A stretch of DNA of 52,255 nt. Origin: Bacteroidales bacterium UBA3289 (GTDB lineage: Bacteria > Bacteroidota > Bacteroidia > Bacteroidales > UBA932). The first letter of the stretch is position 1. Every line of letters begins with the position of its first letter. Below, piece after piece: positions 17,203 to 25,824 of the stretch. Position numbers and translations under genes: made by a program. The notes below the pieces were generated by a model. It did not search any database, had not been told where the DNA came from, and worked only from the letters and a program-made list of their open reading frames with translations. The stretch is from contig DETL01000010.1 in assembly GCA_002361625.1 (NCBI GenBank), positions 15,592 to 67,846 of the forward strand, written 5' to 3'.

Positions 17203-18762
17203 ATGAAACGACTGATTCCCAGCCTGTTTTCCCTGATCGCCCTGAGCGCGGCGACGGTGGTCGCCTATGCCCAGGACATCTACCCCAACGGGTACGAGCC
17301 GGAGAGCTGCACCAGCATCATGGTGGGCCGGCTGGCATCGGACGATGGGTCCGTCTATACGTCCCACACCTGCGACGGCGTATCCCATACCTGGATTTCG
17401 ATGGAGCCTGCCCAGGACCATCGGAAAGGCGAGATGTTCGAGGTGTTCAAAGGCACCCGCCACACCCGGTTCAAAGGCGACACCACCGGCCTTCGCAAAG
17501 TCGGTGAGATTCCCCTGGGCGCCAGGCATACCTATGCCTATGTCAACACCGGCTATCCCAGCCTGAACGAGAAGCAGCTCGCCATCGGCGAGTCCACCTT
17601 CACCGGACCGGACACGCTGATCAACAAGGAAAGTATCTTCCTCATCGAGGAACTTGCCCGCCTCGCCCTCATGCGCTGCGACAACGCCCGCGATGCCATC
17701 CGGCTCATGGGCAAGACGGCCGAAAAGTACGGCTACGGCGATACGGGCGAATGCCTGACCGTGGCCGACAAAAAGGAAGTGTGGGCCTTCGAGATCGTGG
17801 GCTGCGGCCGGGACAAGGTGGGCGCCGTGTGGGTGGCCCAGCGCGTACCGGACGACGAGATCTCCGTCTCCTGCAATATCCCCCGGATCGGCAAGATCGA
17901 CCGGAAGGACAAGGACCGGTTCATGGCTTCCGACAACGTGGAGTCCGTGGCGAAGGAATACGGTCTCTGGGACGGTCAGGGCGACTTTGTCTGGTACAAG
18001 GCCTACAACGTTCCCCGGGCCAAAGGAAAGAACTACGCGATCCGTGACTGGTTCATATTCAACCATTTCGCCCCCTCCCTGGGACTCAGCATGGACGACC
18101 CGGAGCTTCCCTTCAGCATCAAGCCGGAGAAGAAGCTGAGCCTGCGCGACATCAACAAGATTCTCCGCAGCACCTACGAAGGGACGGAGTACGACATGAC
18201 CCGGAACTGGAAATCCGTGGCCAAGGGCGACACCATCGTCAGTCCCCTTGCGAATCCCTGGCTCACCACCGAGACCCGCACGACCCTGAACACCATCGCC
18301 CCCGGCACCATCGACTTTGTCCGGACCGTAGCCGTGTGCTGGTGCTCCTACTCCACCGTGATCCAGCTGCGCAGCTGGATGCCCGACGAGGTGGGCGGCA
18401 TCCTCTGGTACGGCGTGGACAACCCCGGACAAAGCCCCCGCATCCCCATTTTCTGCGGCGGCCGGAAACTCCCCCACGCTTTTGACAATTGCGGGCAGAA
18501 ACAGTATGTCCCCGACTGTATCCTCTGGCAGTTCCGACGCCCGAACCGCCTCGGAACCGTCGCCTGGCAGACGAACAAGGACCTCTTCGAAAAGAACATC
18601 CTGGAGATGGAGGACCTGGCCATCGATGCCGTGAACGGCCTGGGCAAGACCCGGAACCCGGACCTGCTGGATTCCTGCACCGAGGGGATCTATCATCTCG
18701 CCGTGGCCCGCTGGAACGCCCTGGAAGAACAGCTCTGGATCAAACACGGACGCGGATTCTGA
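17203..18762 (+). CDS. C69 family dipeptidase, secreted
   Basis: From the ATG at 17203 the protein has 519 residues with a cleavable signal peptide (about 1-23, ending AYA). The family C69 nucleophile is probably Cys36 in PESCTSIMVGR, which becomes N-terminal after propeptide removal. Further family blocks include TLINKESIFLIEELARLALM and the C-terminal part near DEVGGILWYGVDN. C69 enzymes split dipeptides with broad specificity. The frame is open upstream to 17110, but those codons belong to a different small protein. It is followed by a small membrane protein and a DPP-IV-like peptidase on the same strand, so the operon fits stepwise use of peptides. Confidence 0.88.
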   Translation: MKRLIPSLFSLIALSAATVVAYAQDIYPNGYEPESCTSIMVGRLASDDGSVYTSHTCDGVSHTWISMEPAQDHRKGEMFEVFKGTRHTRFKGDTTGLRKVGEIPLGARHTYAYVNTGYPSLNEKQLAIGESTFTGPDTLINKESIFLIEELARLALMRCDNARDAIRLMGKTAEKYGYGDTGECLTVADKKEVWAFEIVGCGRDKVGAVWVAQRVPDDEISVSCNIPRIGKIDRKDKDRFMASDNVESVAKEYGLWDGQGDFVWYKAYNVPRAKGKNYAIRDWFIFNHFAPSLGLSMDDPELPFSIKPEKKLSLRDINKILRSTYEGTEYDMTRNWKSVAKGDTIVSPLANPWLTTETRTTLNTIAPGTIDFVRTVAVCWCSYSTVIQLRSWMPDEVGGILWYGVDNPGQSPRIPIFCGGRKLPHAFDNCGQKQYVPDCILWQFRRPNRLGTVAWQTNKDLFEKNILEMEDLAIDAVNGLGKTRNPDLLDSCTEGIYHLAVARWNALEEQLWIKHGRGF

Positions 18763-18788
18763 TCGATCATTCAATAAAACAATAAACT

Positions 18789-19235
18789 ATGGCAAAGACA
18801 GTTGGTAAAGTCATCGCAGGGGTGGTCATTCCCCTGCTCCTGGTGGCCGCAGGATTCGGTTACTACAAGTTCTTCTGGGTGTTCAGCGACGGCACCAAGA
18901 CCGGCGAACTGAATTCCCTCACCTACACCGGCTACATCTGGAAAACCTACGAGGGCGAGATGATCCTTTCTGGCTACGGGAACAAGTCCGGCTCCGCCGG
19001 GACGGTCCAGTCCAAGATCTTCAAGTTCTCCACGGACGACAAGGCCATCGCCGAGCAGCTCACCCAGCTCACCGGCCAGCGCGTCACCGTGCATTACAAG
19101 GAGTACAAGGGCGCCCTCCCCTGGCGCGGTTATGAACGGGCCGTCGTGGACCGGATCGACAATGCCGAGCCCGTGACACCGGAATCGACCAAACGGCTTC
19201 CCTACGACACGAACGCTGAACAGGTCTTCCTATGA
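18789..19235 (+). CDS. Small membrane-anchored protein of unknown function
   Basis: The 148-residue protein has one N-terminal hydrophobic helix (about 5-27) and a C-terminal domain outside the membrane. The domain begins with LNSLTYTGYIWKTYEGEMIL, a recurring feature of uncharacterised Bacteroidales proteins sometimes misnamed as 6-phosphogluconate dehydrogenase. No catalytic motif is visible. The stop overlaps the start of the peptidase gene by 4 bases (ATGA), so the two are translated together. Confidence 0.8.
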   Translation: MAKTVGKVIAGVVIPLLLVAAGFGYYKFFWVFSDGTKTGELNSLTYTGYIWKTYEGEMILSGYGNKSGSAGTVQSKIFKFSTDDKAIAEQLTQLTGQRVTVHYKEYKGALPWRGYERAVVDRIDNAEPVTPESTKRLPYDTNAEQVFL

Positions 19236-21220
19236 GAAAGGGACTGACACTGCTGGGCGCCACCCTCATGCTGGGCGGTTCCCTTTCTGCCCAACCCCGG
19301 GTCATCGGCGTCCATCCGGCGCATGACGGAAAGCTCCTCACGATGGAGGAGACCGTCACGAGCCGGAATGTCTATCCGGAGAACCGCTATTATACCTGGG
19401 TCAATGACAACGAGTACCGCTTCTTCGACGGCAGGCGCTGGGATACCGCCCGGCTGGACGAAGGCGTGGAAATCCCCGAAGAAACCGGCTGGACGGCCTT
19501 CAACGAAGGCAACAGCCTCTATATCACCGATTACCTGGACACCATCGCTGTCGCCGTATCCAACGACCGGGAAATTGTTTACGGCCAGTCCGTGAGCCGG
19601 AACGAATTCGGAATCAGCGGCGGCATCTTCTGGAGTCCGGACCGGAAGAAACTGGCCTTCTACCGGAAGGACGAGTCCCGCGTCACGGACTTCCCGCTCC
19701 TGGACATCCGCACCCGCACCGGCGAACTCCGACAGCTGAAGTACCCGATGAACGGGATGGATTCGGAGATCGTGGACCTGGGCATCTACGACCTCGAGAA
19801 GGGCAGCACCATCTACCTGAATGTCAATGAGTTCACTCCGGAACGTTTCCTGACGAACATCAGCTGGTCCCCGGATGCGGAATCCGTCTATGTCCAGGTC
19901 CTGGACCGCACCCAGCACCACATGAAGCTGAACCAGTACAGCGCCCGGACGGGTGAATTCGTCCGCACCCTCCTCACCGAGGACAACGACGCCTGGATGG
20001 AACCGCTGGATCCCGTGCATTTCCTCAAGGGCCACAGCGATCTCATGATCTACCGCACCGACAACCGGGACGGCTACCGGAACCTGTACCTCCTGGATAC
20101 GCTGGGCAACATCCGCCGCCTGACGACCGTGGATGCCGATGTGGAATATATCGACAACGACGGCACCAATATCTATTACACCTCCGCCGAGGTTTCCCCG
20201 GTCGAGAATCACCTGTACAAGGTATCCGTCAAGGTCCCTGCCCGGAACAGGGTCCAGAAGGCCAAGATCGGCAAGCCCGTCGCCCTCACACCCGAGCGCG
20301 GCTGGCACAACGTTTCCATGAACCCCTCCTGCACCTGGTTCTTCGACCAGTATGCCAATCTGGACACCCCCGGCGTCAGCCTCCTCCGTTCCACCGACGG
20401 CAAGACCACCCGGCCGCTCTTCGAGGCATCGGACCCGCTCAAAGATTATGCCTCCTGCACCGTAGAACTAGGCACCGTCCCGAGCGCCGACGGTCAGTTC
20501 GAAAACTACTACCGGCTCTACTATCCGAAGGATTTCGATCCGGCCAAGAAGTATCCCGTGATCGTCTATGTCTATGGCGGTCCGCACTCGCAGATGGTGC
20601 AGGACACCTGGCTCGGAAACGTGCGCCTGTGGGAGATGTATATGGCCCAGCGCGGCTATGTGGTCTATGTGCAGGACAACCGGGGCACCTCCAACCGGGG
20701 CGCCGCCTTCGAAAAGGCGATCAACCGCCAGTGCGGCCAGGCCGAGATGGCCGACCAGGTCGCCGGACTCCGGCTCCTGATGGAAAAGCCCTGGGTGGAC
20801 AAGGACCGTATCGGCGTCCACGGATGGAGCTATGGCGGATTCATGACCATCAGCCTCATCACGAACTATCCGGACATCTTCAAGGTAGGCGTCGCCGGCG
20901 GTCCGGTCATCGACTGGAAATGGTACGAAATCATGTACGGCGAGCGCTACATGGACACGGAAGCGACGAACCCTGAAGGATTTGCCAAGACGAGCCTCAT
21001 CAACAAGGCCAAGGACCTGAAGGGTAAACTCCTCATTTGCCAGGGGGCCATCGACGACACGGTGGTCTGGGAACACTCGCTGAGTTTCATCGACGAGTGC
21101 ATCAAGAACAACGTGCAGGTGGACTATTTCCCCTATCCGTACGACAAGCACAATGTGACCGGCCGCCGACGGATCCACCTCATGGACAAGGTGACGATGT
21201 ATTTCGAGGACTACCTGTAG
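19232..21220 (+). CDS. S9 family dipeptidyl-peptidase IV-like serine peptidase
   Basis: The 662-residue protein has a signal peptide ending near SLSA, an eight-bladed propeller region (about 30-430) and a C-terminal alpha/beta hydrolase. The triad is Ser533 in GWSYGGF, Asp608 in GAIDDTV and His640 in PYDKHNVTG; the oxyanion block reads YVYGGPHSQMV. The propeller block RNEFGISGGIFWSPD resembles that of Bacteroidetes DPP-IV enzymes, which remove X-Pro dipeptides. It is somewhat shorter than the roughly 700-730 residues usual for the family. It probably works in the periplasm with the C69 dipeptidase upstream. Its 3' end overlaps the GH28 gene by 10 bases. Confidence 0.9.
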   Translation: MRKGLTLLGATLMLGGSLSAQPRVIGVHPAHDGKLLTMEETVTSRNVYPENRYYTWVNDNEYRFFDGRRWDTARLDEGVEIPEETGWTAFNEGNSLYITDYLDTIAVAVSNDREIVYGQSVSRNEFGISGGIFWSPDRKKLAFYRKDESRVTDFPLLDIRTRTGELRQLKYPMNGMDSEIVDLGIYDLEKGSTIYLNVNEFTPERFLTNISWSPDAESVYVQVLDRTQHHMKLNQYSARTGEFVRTLLTEDNDAWMEPLDPVHFLKGHSDLMIYRTDNRDGYRNLYLLDTLGNIRRLTTVDADVEYIDNDGTNIYYTSAEVSPVENHLYKVSVKVPARNRVQKAKIGKPVALTPERGWHNVSMNPSCTWFFDQYANLDTPGVSLLRSTDGKTTRPLFEASDPLKDYASCTVELGTVPSADGQFENYYRLYYPKDFDPAKKYPVIVYVYGGPHSQMVQDTWLGNVRLWEMYMAQRGYVVYVQDNRGTSNRGAAFEKAINRQCGQAEMADQVAGLRLLMEKPWVDKDRIGVHGWSYGGFMTISLITNYPDIFKVGVAGGPVIDWKWYEIMYGERYMDTEATNPEGFAKTSLINKAKDLKGKLLICQGAIDDTVVWEHSLSFIDECIKNNVQVDYFPYPYDKHNVTGRRRIHLMDKVTMYFEDYL

Positions 21221-22590
21221 GTCTCGAAACGGACGTTATCTAGTTGGAGCATCCCGGGATCGTCGATCCGGGATGCTTCTTCCGTATAGAAGAATATGCA
21301 GTCCCGGAGCGTAATGTCGTGTATCATCCGGAGGGTTCCGGACGCTTTCACGCCCACCCGGGCGTCCCGGCACACGACATTCGAGATATGGATATCCTGG
21401 AAATCGGGCACGAAGGCATCCGTTTCCGCCGCGACGGCATCGTCACGCCCCACCGGACGGTCCGCATAGGAGGTCTCGAAAACGACGGCTTCCCCTAGGA
21501 TGTCGGACATGTAAATGTCTGAGATCCAAATATCCTGCGTCTTTCCGCCGCGTTCGGGAGCACTCTTGAAGCGCAGTCCCGTATCCGTTCCGGAGAAGGT
21601 ATTGTTCCGGACGACGATCTTCACCATGCCGCCGGAGAATTCCGAGCCGATGACAAAGCCGCCATGGGCATGGAAAACGGTATTGTCTTCGATGAGGATG
21701 TTCTCGCAGGGGCCATGCTTGAGCGCATCAGCACCGGCGCCACCCTTCATGCAGATACCGTCGTCTCCCACATCCACCGTGTTGTTCACGATCAGGACGT
21801 TCTTGCACTGGCCGATGTCAATACCGTCGCCGTTCTGGGCGTTCCAGGGGCAGCGGACGGACACCCCGTCGATGATGACCTCCCGGCAGCGCTGCGGGAC
21901 CAGGTGGAATTTCGGGGAATTCTGGATGGTCACACCCTGGACCAGCACCCTTTCGCAATCGGTAAAACGGACGAGGTGCGTGCGCATCTTCTCCTGCGCC
22001 TCGTAGGTATCGGCAATATTGTCAAACGCCTTCAAATCAAAAGGATACCAGAGATCTCCCCGAGGGGTGACGGTTCCGCCCATCCGCCTGAAAGCGTTCC
22101 ATTCCGTATCGCTGACCTTGGAGCGCTTCACACCGCGCCACCACTCACCGTTCCCGTCGATGATGCCCTCTCCGGTGATACTGATATCCGTCCGTTTGCT
22201 GGCGGAGATACCTGAAACAGCCTTCCCGTCCTTGAGATGAGCCGCCCGGTCAGGCGTCAAGAGGACTACGGCGTTCTTTTCCAAGTGCAGGTCGATATGG
22301 CTTTTCAGGGAAATGGGACCGGTGAGCCAGATTCCTGCCGGAACGACCAGATGGCCGCCTCCCTTCTTGTTCAGGGCGCTGATCGCCTTCGTGAAAGCCT
22401 GCGTGTTGTCGACCATACCGTCGCCCACGGCACCAAAATCCGTCAGCGTCACGGTGTATTCGGGGATGGAGGGCAAGGCAGGTTCCACCATTTCCACCGG
22501 CAGATTCTGGTAATACTTCTCATAGGGGCCCGCCCAAAGCGAGCCGGCAAACAGGGACATCAGTATGACGGCAAAAAACAACTTATTCAT
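21211..22590 (-). CDS. Glycoside hydrolase family 28 protein (polygalacturonase-like)
   Basis: This 459-residue secreted protein (signal peptide ending LWA at about 20) is a right-handed beta-helix with the GH28 signature. Catalytic acids are Asp255 in NGDGIDIG and Asp276/Asp277 in VGDDGICMK; His309 lies in AHGGFVIGSE, and RFKS follows near residue 335. The N-terminal TDFGAVGDGMVDNTQAF is the usual pectate-lyase-like opening. GH28 enzymes hydrolyse galacturonan or rhamnogalacturonan chains. It is the second gene of an operon, 10 bases after the GH29 stop, so the pair may remove fucose and galacturonic acid units from a pectic side chain. Confidence 0.92.
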   Translation of the reverse strand: MNKLFFAVILMSLFAGSLWAGPYEKYYQNLPVEMVEPALPSIPEYTVTLTDFGAVGDGMVDNTQAFTKAISALNKKGGGHLVVPAGIWLTGPISLKSHIDLHLEKNAVVLLTPDRAAHLKDGKAVSGISASKRTDISITGEGIIDGNGEWWRGVKRSKVSDTEWNAFRRMGGTVTPRGDLWYPFDLKAFDNIADTYEAQEKMRTHLVRFTDCERVLVQGVTIQNSPKFHLVPQRCREVIIDGVSVRCPWNAQNGDGIDIGQCKNVLIVNNTVDVGDDGICMKGGAGADALKHGPCENILIEDNTVFHAHGGFVIGSEFSGGMVKIVVRNNTFSGTDTGLRFKSAPERGGKTQDIWISDIYMSDILGEAVVFETSYADRPVGRDDAVAAETDAFVPDFQDIHISNVVCRDARVGVKASGTLRMIHDITLRDCIFFYTEEASRIDDPGMLQLDNVRFETYR

Positions 22591-22600
22591 TGTCAGTTCG

Positions 22601-23938
22601 TTACTTTAGCGATATTTCGATAACCGTGTCCATGGCAGAAGCATCCGGAACCGGAAGCTTCACCGTCAGGAACTGGTCTTTGTCCACTTTCCATGCAAGC
22701 GGCGTGCCTTCGGGGAAACTCTTGACAGACGCGATCTTCCCGGTGGCGGGAACGACGATGACGGCCTGGTTCCCGGAAACGGGAAGGGCCGATGCATTCA
22801 GAATGTGCAGGAAGATGGTTCCGGGACGCATCGTACTTACACCCCAGGCCTGCGGAGGAATCGGCGAGGAGCCGCACCCATCCACCGTCGGCGCATAAAC
22901 CTTCATCCAGGCGCCGATGCCGCGGAGACGGTCCAGGGCCAGTTCCGGCAGTTTCCCATTGGCCTGCGGTCCGATATTCAGCAGGAGATTGGCATCCTTG
23001 GAAGCAGCCCGGACCAGCAGACGGACGAGGGTCGGGACACTCTTGTAATTCAGGTCGTCCACCTTGTAGCCCCACATGCCGTTCATCGTGTCGCAGGTTT
23101 CCAGCGGAAGACGGGTCGAAACCGTCTGGCCGCTGAGTCCACCCTTGTTCTCTCCGGGAAGGTCGTTCTCGAAGATCTGGAAATCCTCGCCCTCGACGAC
23201 GGCCCGATGGTGGTTGTTGGCCACCAGGCAGTCCGGATCGATCCCGTGGATGAAATCATAGAGTTCGCGCATCCGCCAGTCGAACGGAACGGCATCGGTC
23301 TCATGGTCCCACTGTCCGTCGAACCAGAGCGCCTGGGGATGATACTGTTCCATGAGTTCCCGGATCTGGCGCTTCTCGAACTCGAAATAGGCGTCATAAT
23401 CGGCCTTCGCCGGGTCCTTCACGATGCCGGAATGGCCCTTGGGATAGTCCGGACGGATCCAGTCGATGAGGGAATAATAGTAGTGCATCCGCATTCCCTC
23501 CGCCTTCACGGCCTCCGTCAACTCCCCGAGGACGTCCCGTCCGAACGGGGTGGCATCCATGATGTTGAACGGGCTCTGGGCCGTCCTGTACATGGAAAAG
23601 CCGTCATGATGGCGGGAGGTCAGGGTCACATAGCCGGCCCCGGCTTCCTTGAAGGCCCGGGCCCATTCGGCCGCATCGAAACTGCCGGGGTAGAACCCGC
23701 CGGCCGCCTCGCTGTACACATCGGGATCCAACTTCCGGTTGGAGAGGTACCACTCCCCTTGCGCATAGGTGCTGTAGATACCCCAGTGCAGGAAAATGCC
23801 CAGCCGGTGCTGCGAGAACTCCTCCCGGGATTTCAGATTGCCCTCCGAAGGAACATACGGCCCTTGGGCCCCCGCCTCGAAGGCGGAACAGAGCGCTGTC
23901 AGTGCGACCAGCGCAGAAATGAATGACTTCTTACCCAT
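22601..23938 (-). CDS. Glycoside hydrolase family 29 alpha-L-fucosidase
   Basis: From the ATG at 23938 the protein has 445 residues with a signal peptide ending near AGAQ (25). The GH29 domain is clear: FSQHRLGIFLHWGIYSTY, SRHHDGFSMY and the nucleophile Asp207 in LWFDGQWDHE. The acid/base residue is probably Glu256 or a nearby Glu in the FQIFENDLPGE stretch. A small C-terminal beta domain follows from about residue 350. The start was chosen because a promoter element lies just upstream and the longer reading would begin before it. It heads the operon with GH28. Confidence 0.92.
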   Translation of the reverse strand: MGKKSFISALVALTALCSAFEAGAQGPYVPSEGNLKSREEFSQHRLGIFLHWGIYSTYAQGEWYLSNRKLDPDVYSEAAGGFYPGSFDAAEWARAFKEAGAGYVTLTSRHHDGFSMYRTAQSPFNIMDATPFGRDVLGELTEAVKAEGMRMHYYYSLIDWIRPDYPKGHSGIVKDPAKADYDAYFEFEKRQIRELMEQYHPQALWFDGQWDHETDAVPFDWRMRELYDFIHGIDPDCLVANNHHRAVVEGEDFQIFENDLPGENKGGLSGQTVSTRLPLETCDTMNGMWGYKVDDLNYKSVPTLVRLLVRAASKDANLLLNIGPQANGKLPELALDRLRGIGAWMKVYAPTVDGCGSSPIPPQAWGVSTMRPGTIFLHILNASALPVSGNQAVIVVPATGKIASVKSFPEGTPLAWKVDKDQFLTVKLPVPDASAMDTVIEISLK

Positions 23939-23943
23939 ATTGG

Positions 23944-23951
23944 CAAATATA
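23944..23951 (-). promoter_or_regulatory. -7 promoter element (TATATTTG) 5 bases before the GH29 start codon
   Basis: The reverse strand reads TATATTTG followed by five bases and ATG. A TTG lies about 20 bases upstream, fitting the TTG-N19-TAnnTTTG arrangement. The transcript should be leaderless. Confidence 0.6.
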
Positions 23952-24019
23952 CGTAAGAAACGTGGACAATCCAACGGGTCTGGACGAAGAAATGACTTGT
24001 GTTTTCTATCCGGTTGCCG

Positions 24020-24027
24020 TATATTTG
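24020..24027 (+). promoter_or_regulatory. -7 promoter element (TATATTTG) for the second GH43 gene
   Basis: TATATTTG, with a TTG at 23997-23999, gives the normal spacing of about 20 bases. The leader is about 25 bases to the ATG at 24057. Confidence 0.65.
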
Positions 24028-24056
24028 CATAAGACGGTCATTAACATCCTTCCACC

Positions 24057-25802
24057 ATGAAAAGAATCATTGCAGCCATGCTGGCGGCGGGAGCCCTGCT
24101 TTCGTGCAGCCAGGGAATCGATCCCGCACGGGTCGTCACGAACCCCATCGACCTGGACTACGAATTCACCCTGGCAACCTGGGTGGACGGGAACTTCCGT
24201 GAGGCGGCGGACCCGGTATGTATCCTGTACCAGGACCGCTACTACCTTTTCGTATCCAAGTCGGACGGCTACTGGTCATCGGATGACATGCAGCACTGGC
24301 GGCACATCCGTACCTCCGTCCTGCCCATGGACCTATATGCCCCCACTGCCATGGAATACAAGGGGGAACTGTACTGGATGACCTCCGACCTGAACAGCCT
24401 CTGGAAAACCACCGATCCCGAGGACGGACAATCCTGGACCCTGGTGACCGACCATCTCACTCCGTATCCCGAAAACCCGGAGCGCACCGGCCATGACCCG
24501 GACCTGTTCCTGGACAGCGACGGACGCGTGTACCTGTACTGGGGCTGTTCCAACGTGGATGACATCATGGGCATCGAACTGGACCCGGAGAACGGCTTCC
24601 GCGCCAAAGGCGGCAACGTTACCCTGATTACCCACCGGGAGTCCGAATTCGGCTGGGAACGCCCGGGCGACTACAACGAACCCGAGCGGCCCGGCTACAA
24701 TGAAGGTCCCACCATTTTCAAGAAGGACGGCAAGTACTATCTGCAGTACGCATCGCCCGGCACGGAATTCTTCTCCTACGGGGAAGGCCTCTATCTGGCC
24801 GACGCCCCGCTGGGTCCTTATACCCATTACGCCGCCTCCCCTGTCAGCGTGAAGCCAGGTGGATGGATGAAGGGCGCCGGACACGGCGACACCTTCCAGG
24901 ACAAGCACGGGAACTGGTGGCATGTGGCGTCCACCGTCATCAGCCAGCGGCATATATTCGAACGCCGGATCGGCTTCTTCCCCGTCCGGTTCACCCGGGA
25001 CGGCGGCATGAACATGGTGACCTGGAATTCAGACCTTCCCTATATCATCCCGGCCGGCAAAGTGGACTTCGCCGAGAAGAGCATCTGGACGGGCTGGATG
25101 GACCTTTCCATCGGCAAGACAGCCAGCGCTTCCTCCGAAGGCGAAAACCATGCCGCCGCCCTGGGGGCCGACCATGACATCCGGACCTGGTGGAGCGCCG
25201 CAACGGGCAACCCGGGCGAATGGTATTGCCTGGACCTGGGCTCCGTCATGGATGTATGGGCCGTGCAGCCCAACTTCGCCGACGAAGCCTTCCCTCTTCG
25301 TTACGAAGGGAATCCGATCGTCCCCTACAAATACATCGTCGAGGCATCTTTGGATGGCAGCACATGGACCCTTTTTGATGACAGGAGCGCGAGCGATGTC
25401 ACCAACCCGCACAGTCTTTCCGTGGTATCCAAAGGCATGAAGGCCCGCTATGTCCGCGTCACCTCCTGCGGCGAACTGCCCGGAAAGTTCTCCCTATTCG
25501 ACCTCCGCGTATTCGGAAAGGGCGGCAAGGCTCCTGCCGCCGTTCCGTCATCCACCTTCCAGCGCACCCCGGACGGGCGGACCATCACTTTCCGCTGGAC
25601 CGGCGTTCCCGACGCAGACGGCTACTACCTCCGCTGGGGCACCAACCCCGATGAACTATTCTCGATTTGCGAATGCCTGGATCCCGAGGTCACGCTGGGC
25701 CTGTTCTCCCGCGGCCAGCAATACTATTACACGGTGGACAGCTTCTCCGAAGGAGGCGTGACACCCGGCAAGACCATTCTCAGCATCGAAGGCGGAAAGT
25801 AA
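24057..25802 (+). CDS. GH43-family lipoprotein with F5/8-type C (CBM32-like) and fibronectin III-like domains
   Basis: The 581-residue protein starts with a lipobox (LLSC, Cys17). Residues about 35-340 form a GH43 propeller with likely catalytic acids Asp52 in EAADPVCILY, Asp147 or Asp149 in GHDPDLFLDSDG, and Glu216 in GYNEGPTIF. Residues about 355-490 look like a discoidin/F5-8C domain (ASASSEGENH, RTWWSAATGNPGEWYCLDLG, FSLFDLRVFG). The last 80 residues resemble a fibronectin III fold (DADGYYLRWGTNPDE). This build occurs in arabinofuranosidase- or xylosidase-like surface enzymes of Bacteroidetes. Substrate remains open. The foreign-looking gene follows 19 bases downstream. Confidence 0.85.
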   Translation: MKRIIAAMLAAGALLSCSQGIDPARVVTNPIDLDYEFTLATWVDGNFREAADPVCILYQDRYYLFVSKSDGYWSSDDMQHWRHIRTSVLPMDLYAPTAMEYKGELYWMTSDLNSLWKTTDPEDGQSWTLVTDHLTPYPENPERTGHDPDLFLDSDGRVYLYWGCSNVDDIMGIELDPENGFRAKGGNVTLITHRESEFGWERPGDYNEPERPGYNEGPTIFKKDGKYYLQYASPGTEFFSYGEGLYLADAPLGPYTHYAASPVSVKPGGWMKGAGHGDTFQDKHGNWWHVASTVISQRHIFERRIGFFPVRFTRDGGMNMVTWNSDLPYIIPAGKVDFAEKSIWTGWMDLSIGKTASASSEGENHAAALGADHDIRTWWSAATGNPGEWYCLDLGSVMDVWAVQPNFADEAFPLRYEGNPIVPYKYIVEASLDGSTWTLFDDRSASDVTNPHSLSVVSKGMKARYVRVTSCGELPGKFSLFDLRVFGKGGKAPAAVPSSTFQRTPDGRTITFRWTGVPDADGYYLRWGTNPDELFSICECLDPEVTLGLFSRGQQYYYTVDSFSEGGVTPGKTILSIEGGK

Positions 25803-25808
25803 CGGAAG

Positions 25809-25824
25809 AAACGAGGCACCTATG
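25809..25824 (+). repeat. Left copy of a near-inverted repeat flanking the foreign-looking gene
   Basis: AAACGAGGCACCTATG here matches AAACGAGGCACTTACG on the reverse strand of 27944-27959 at 14 of 16 bases, with the first 11 identical. The two copies bracket the compositionally unusual gene. The right copy is one arm of a terminator hairpin, so coincidence is possible. Confidence 0.4.

Noticed and set aside
16993..18774. Open frame of 593 codons on the minus strand
   Set aside because: It is antisense to the C69 dipeptidase, which has signal peptide, nucleophile and family blocks.
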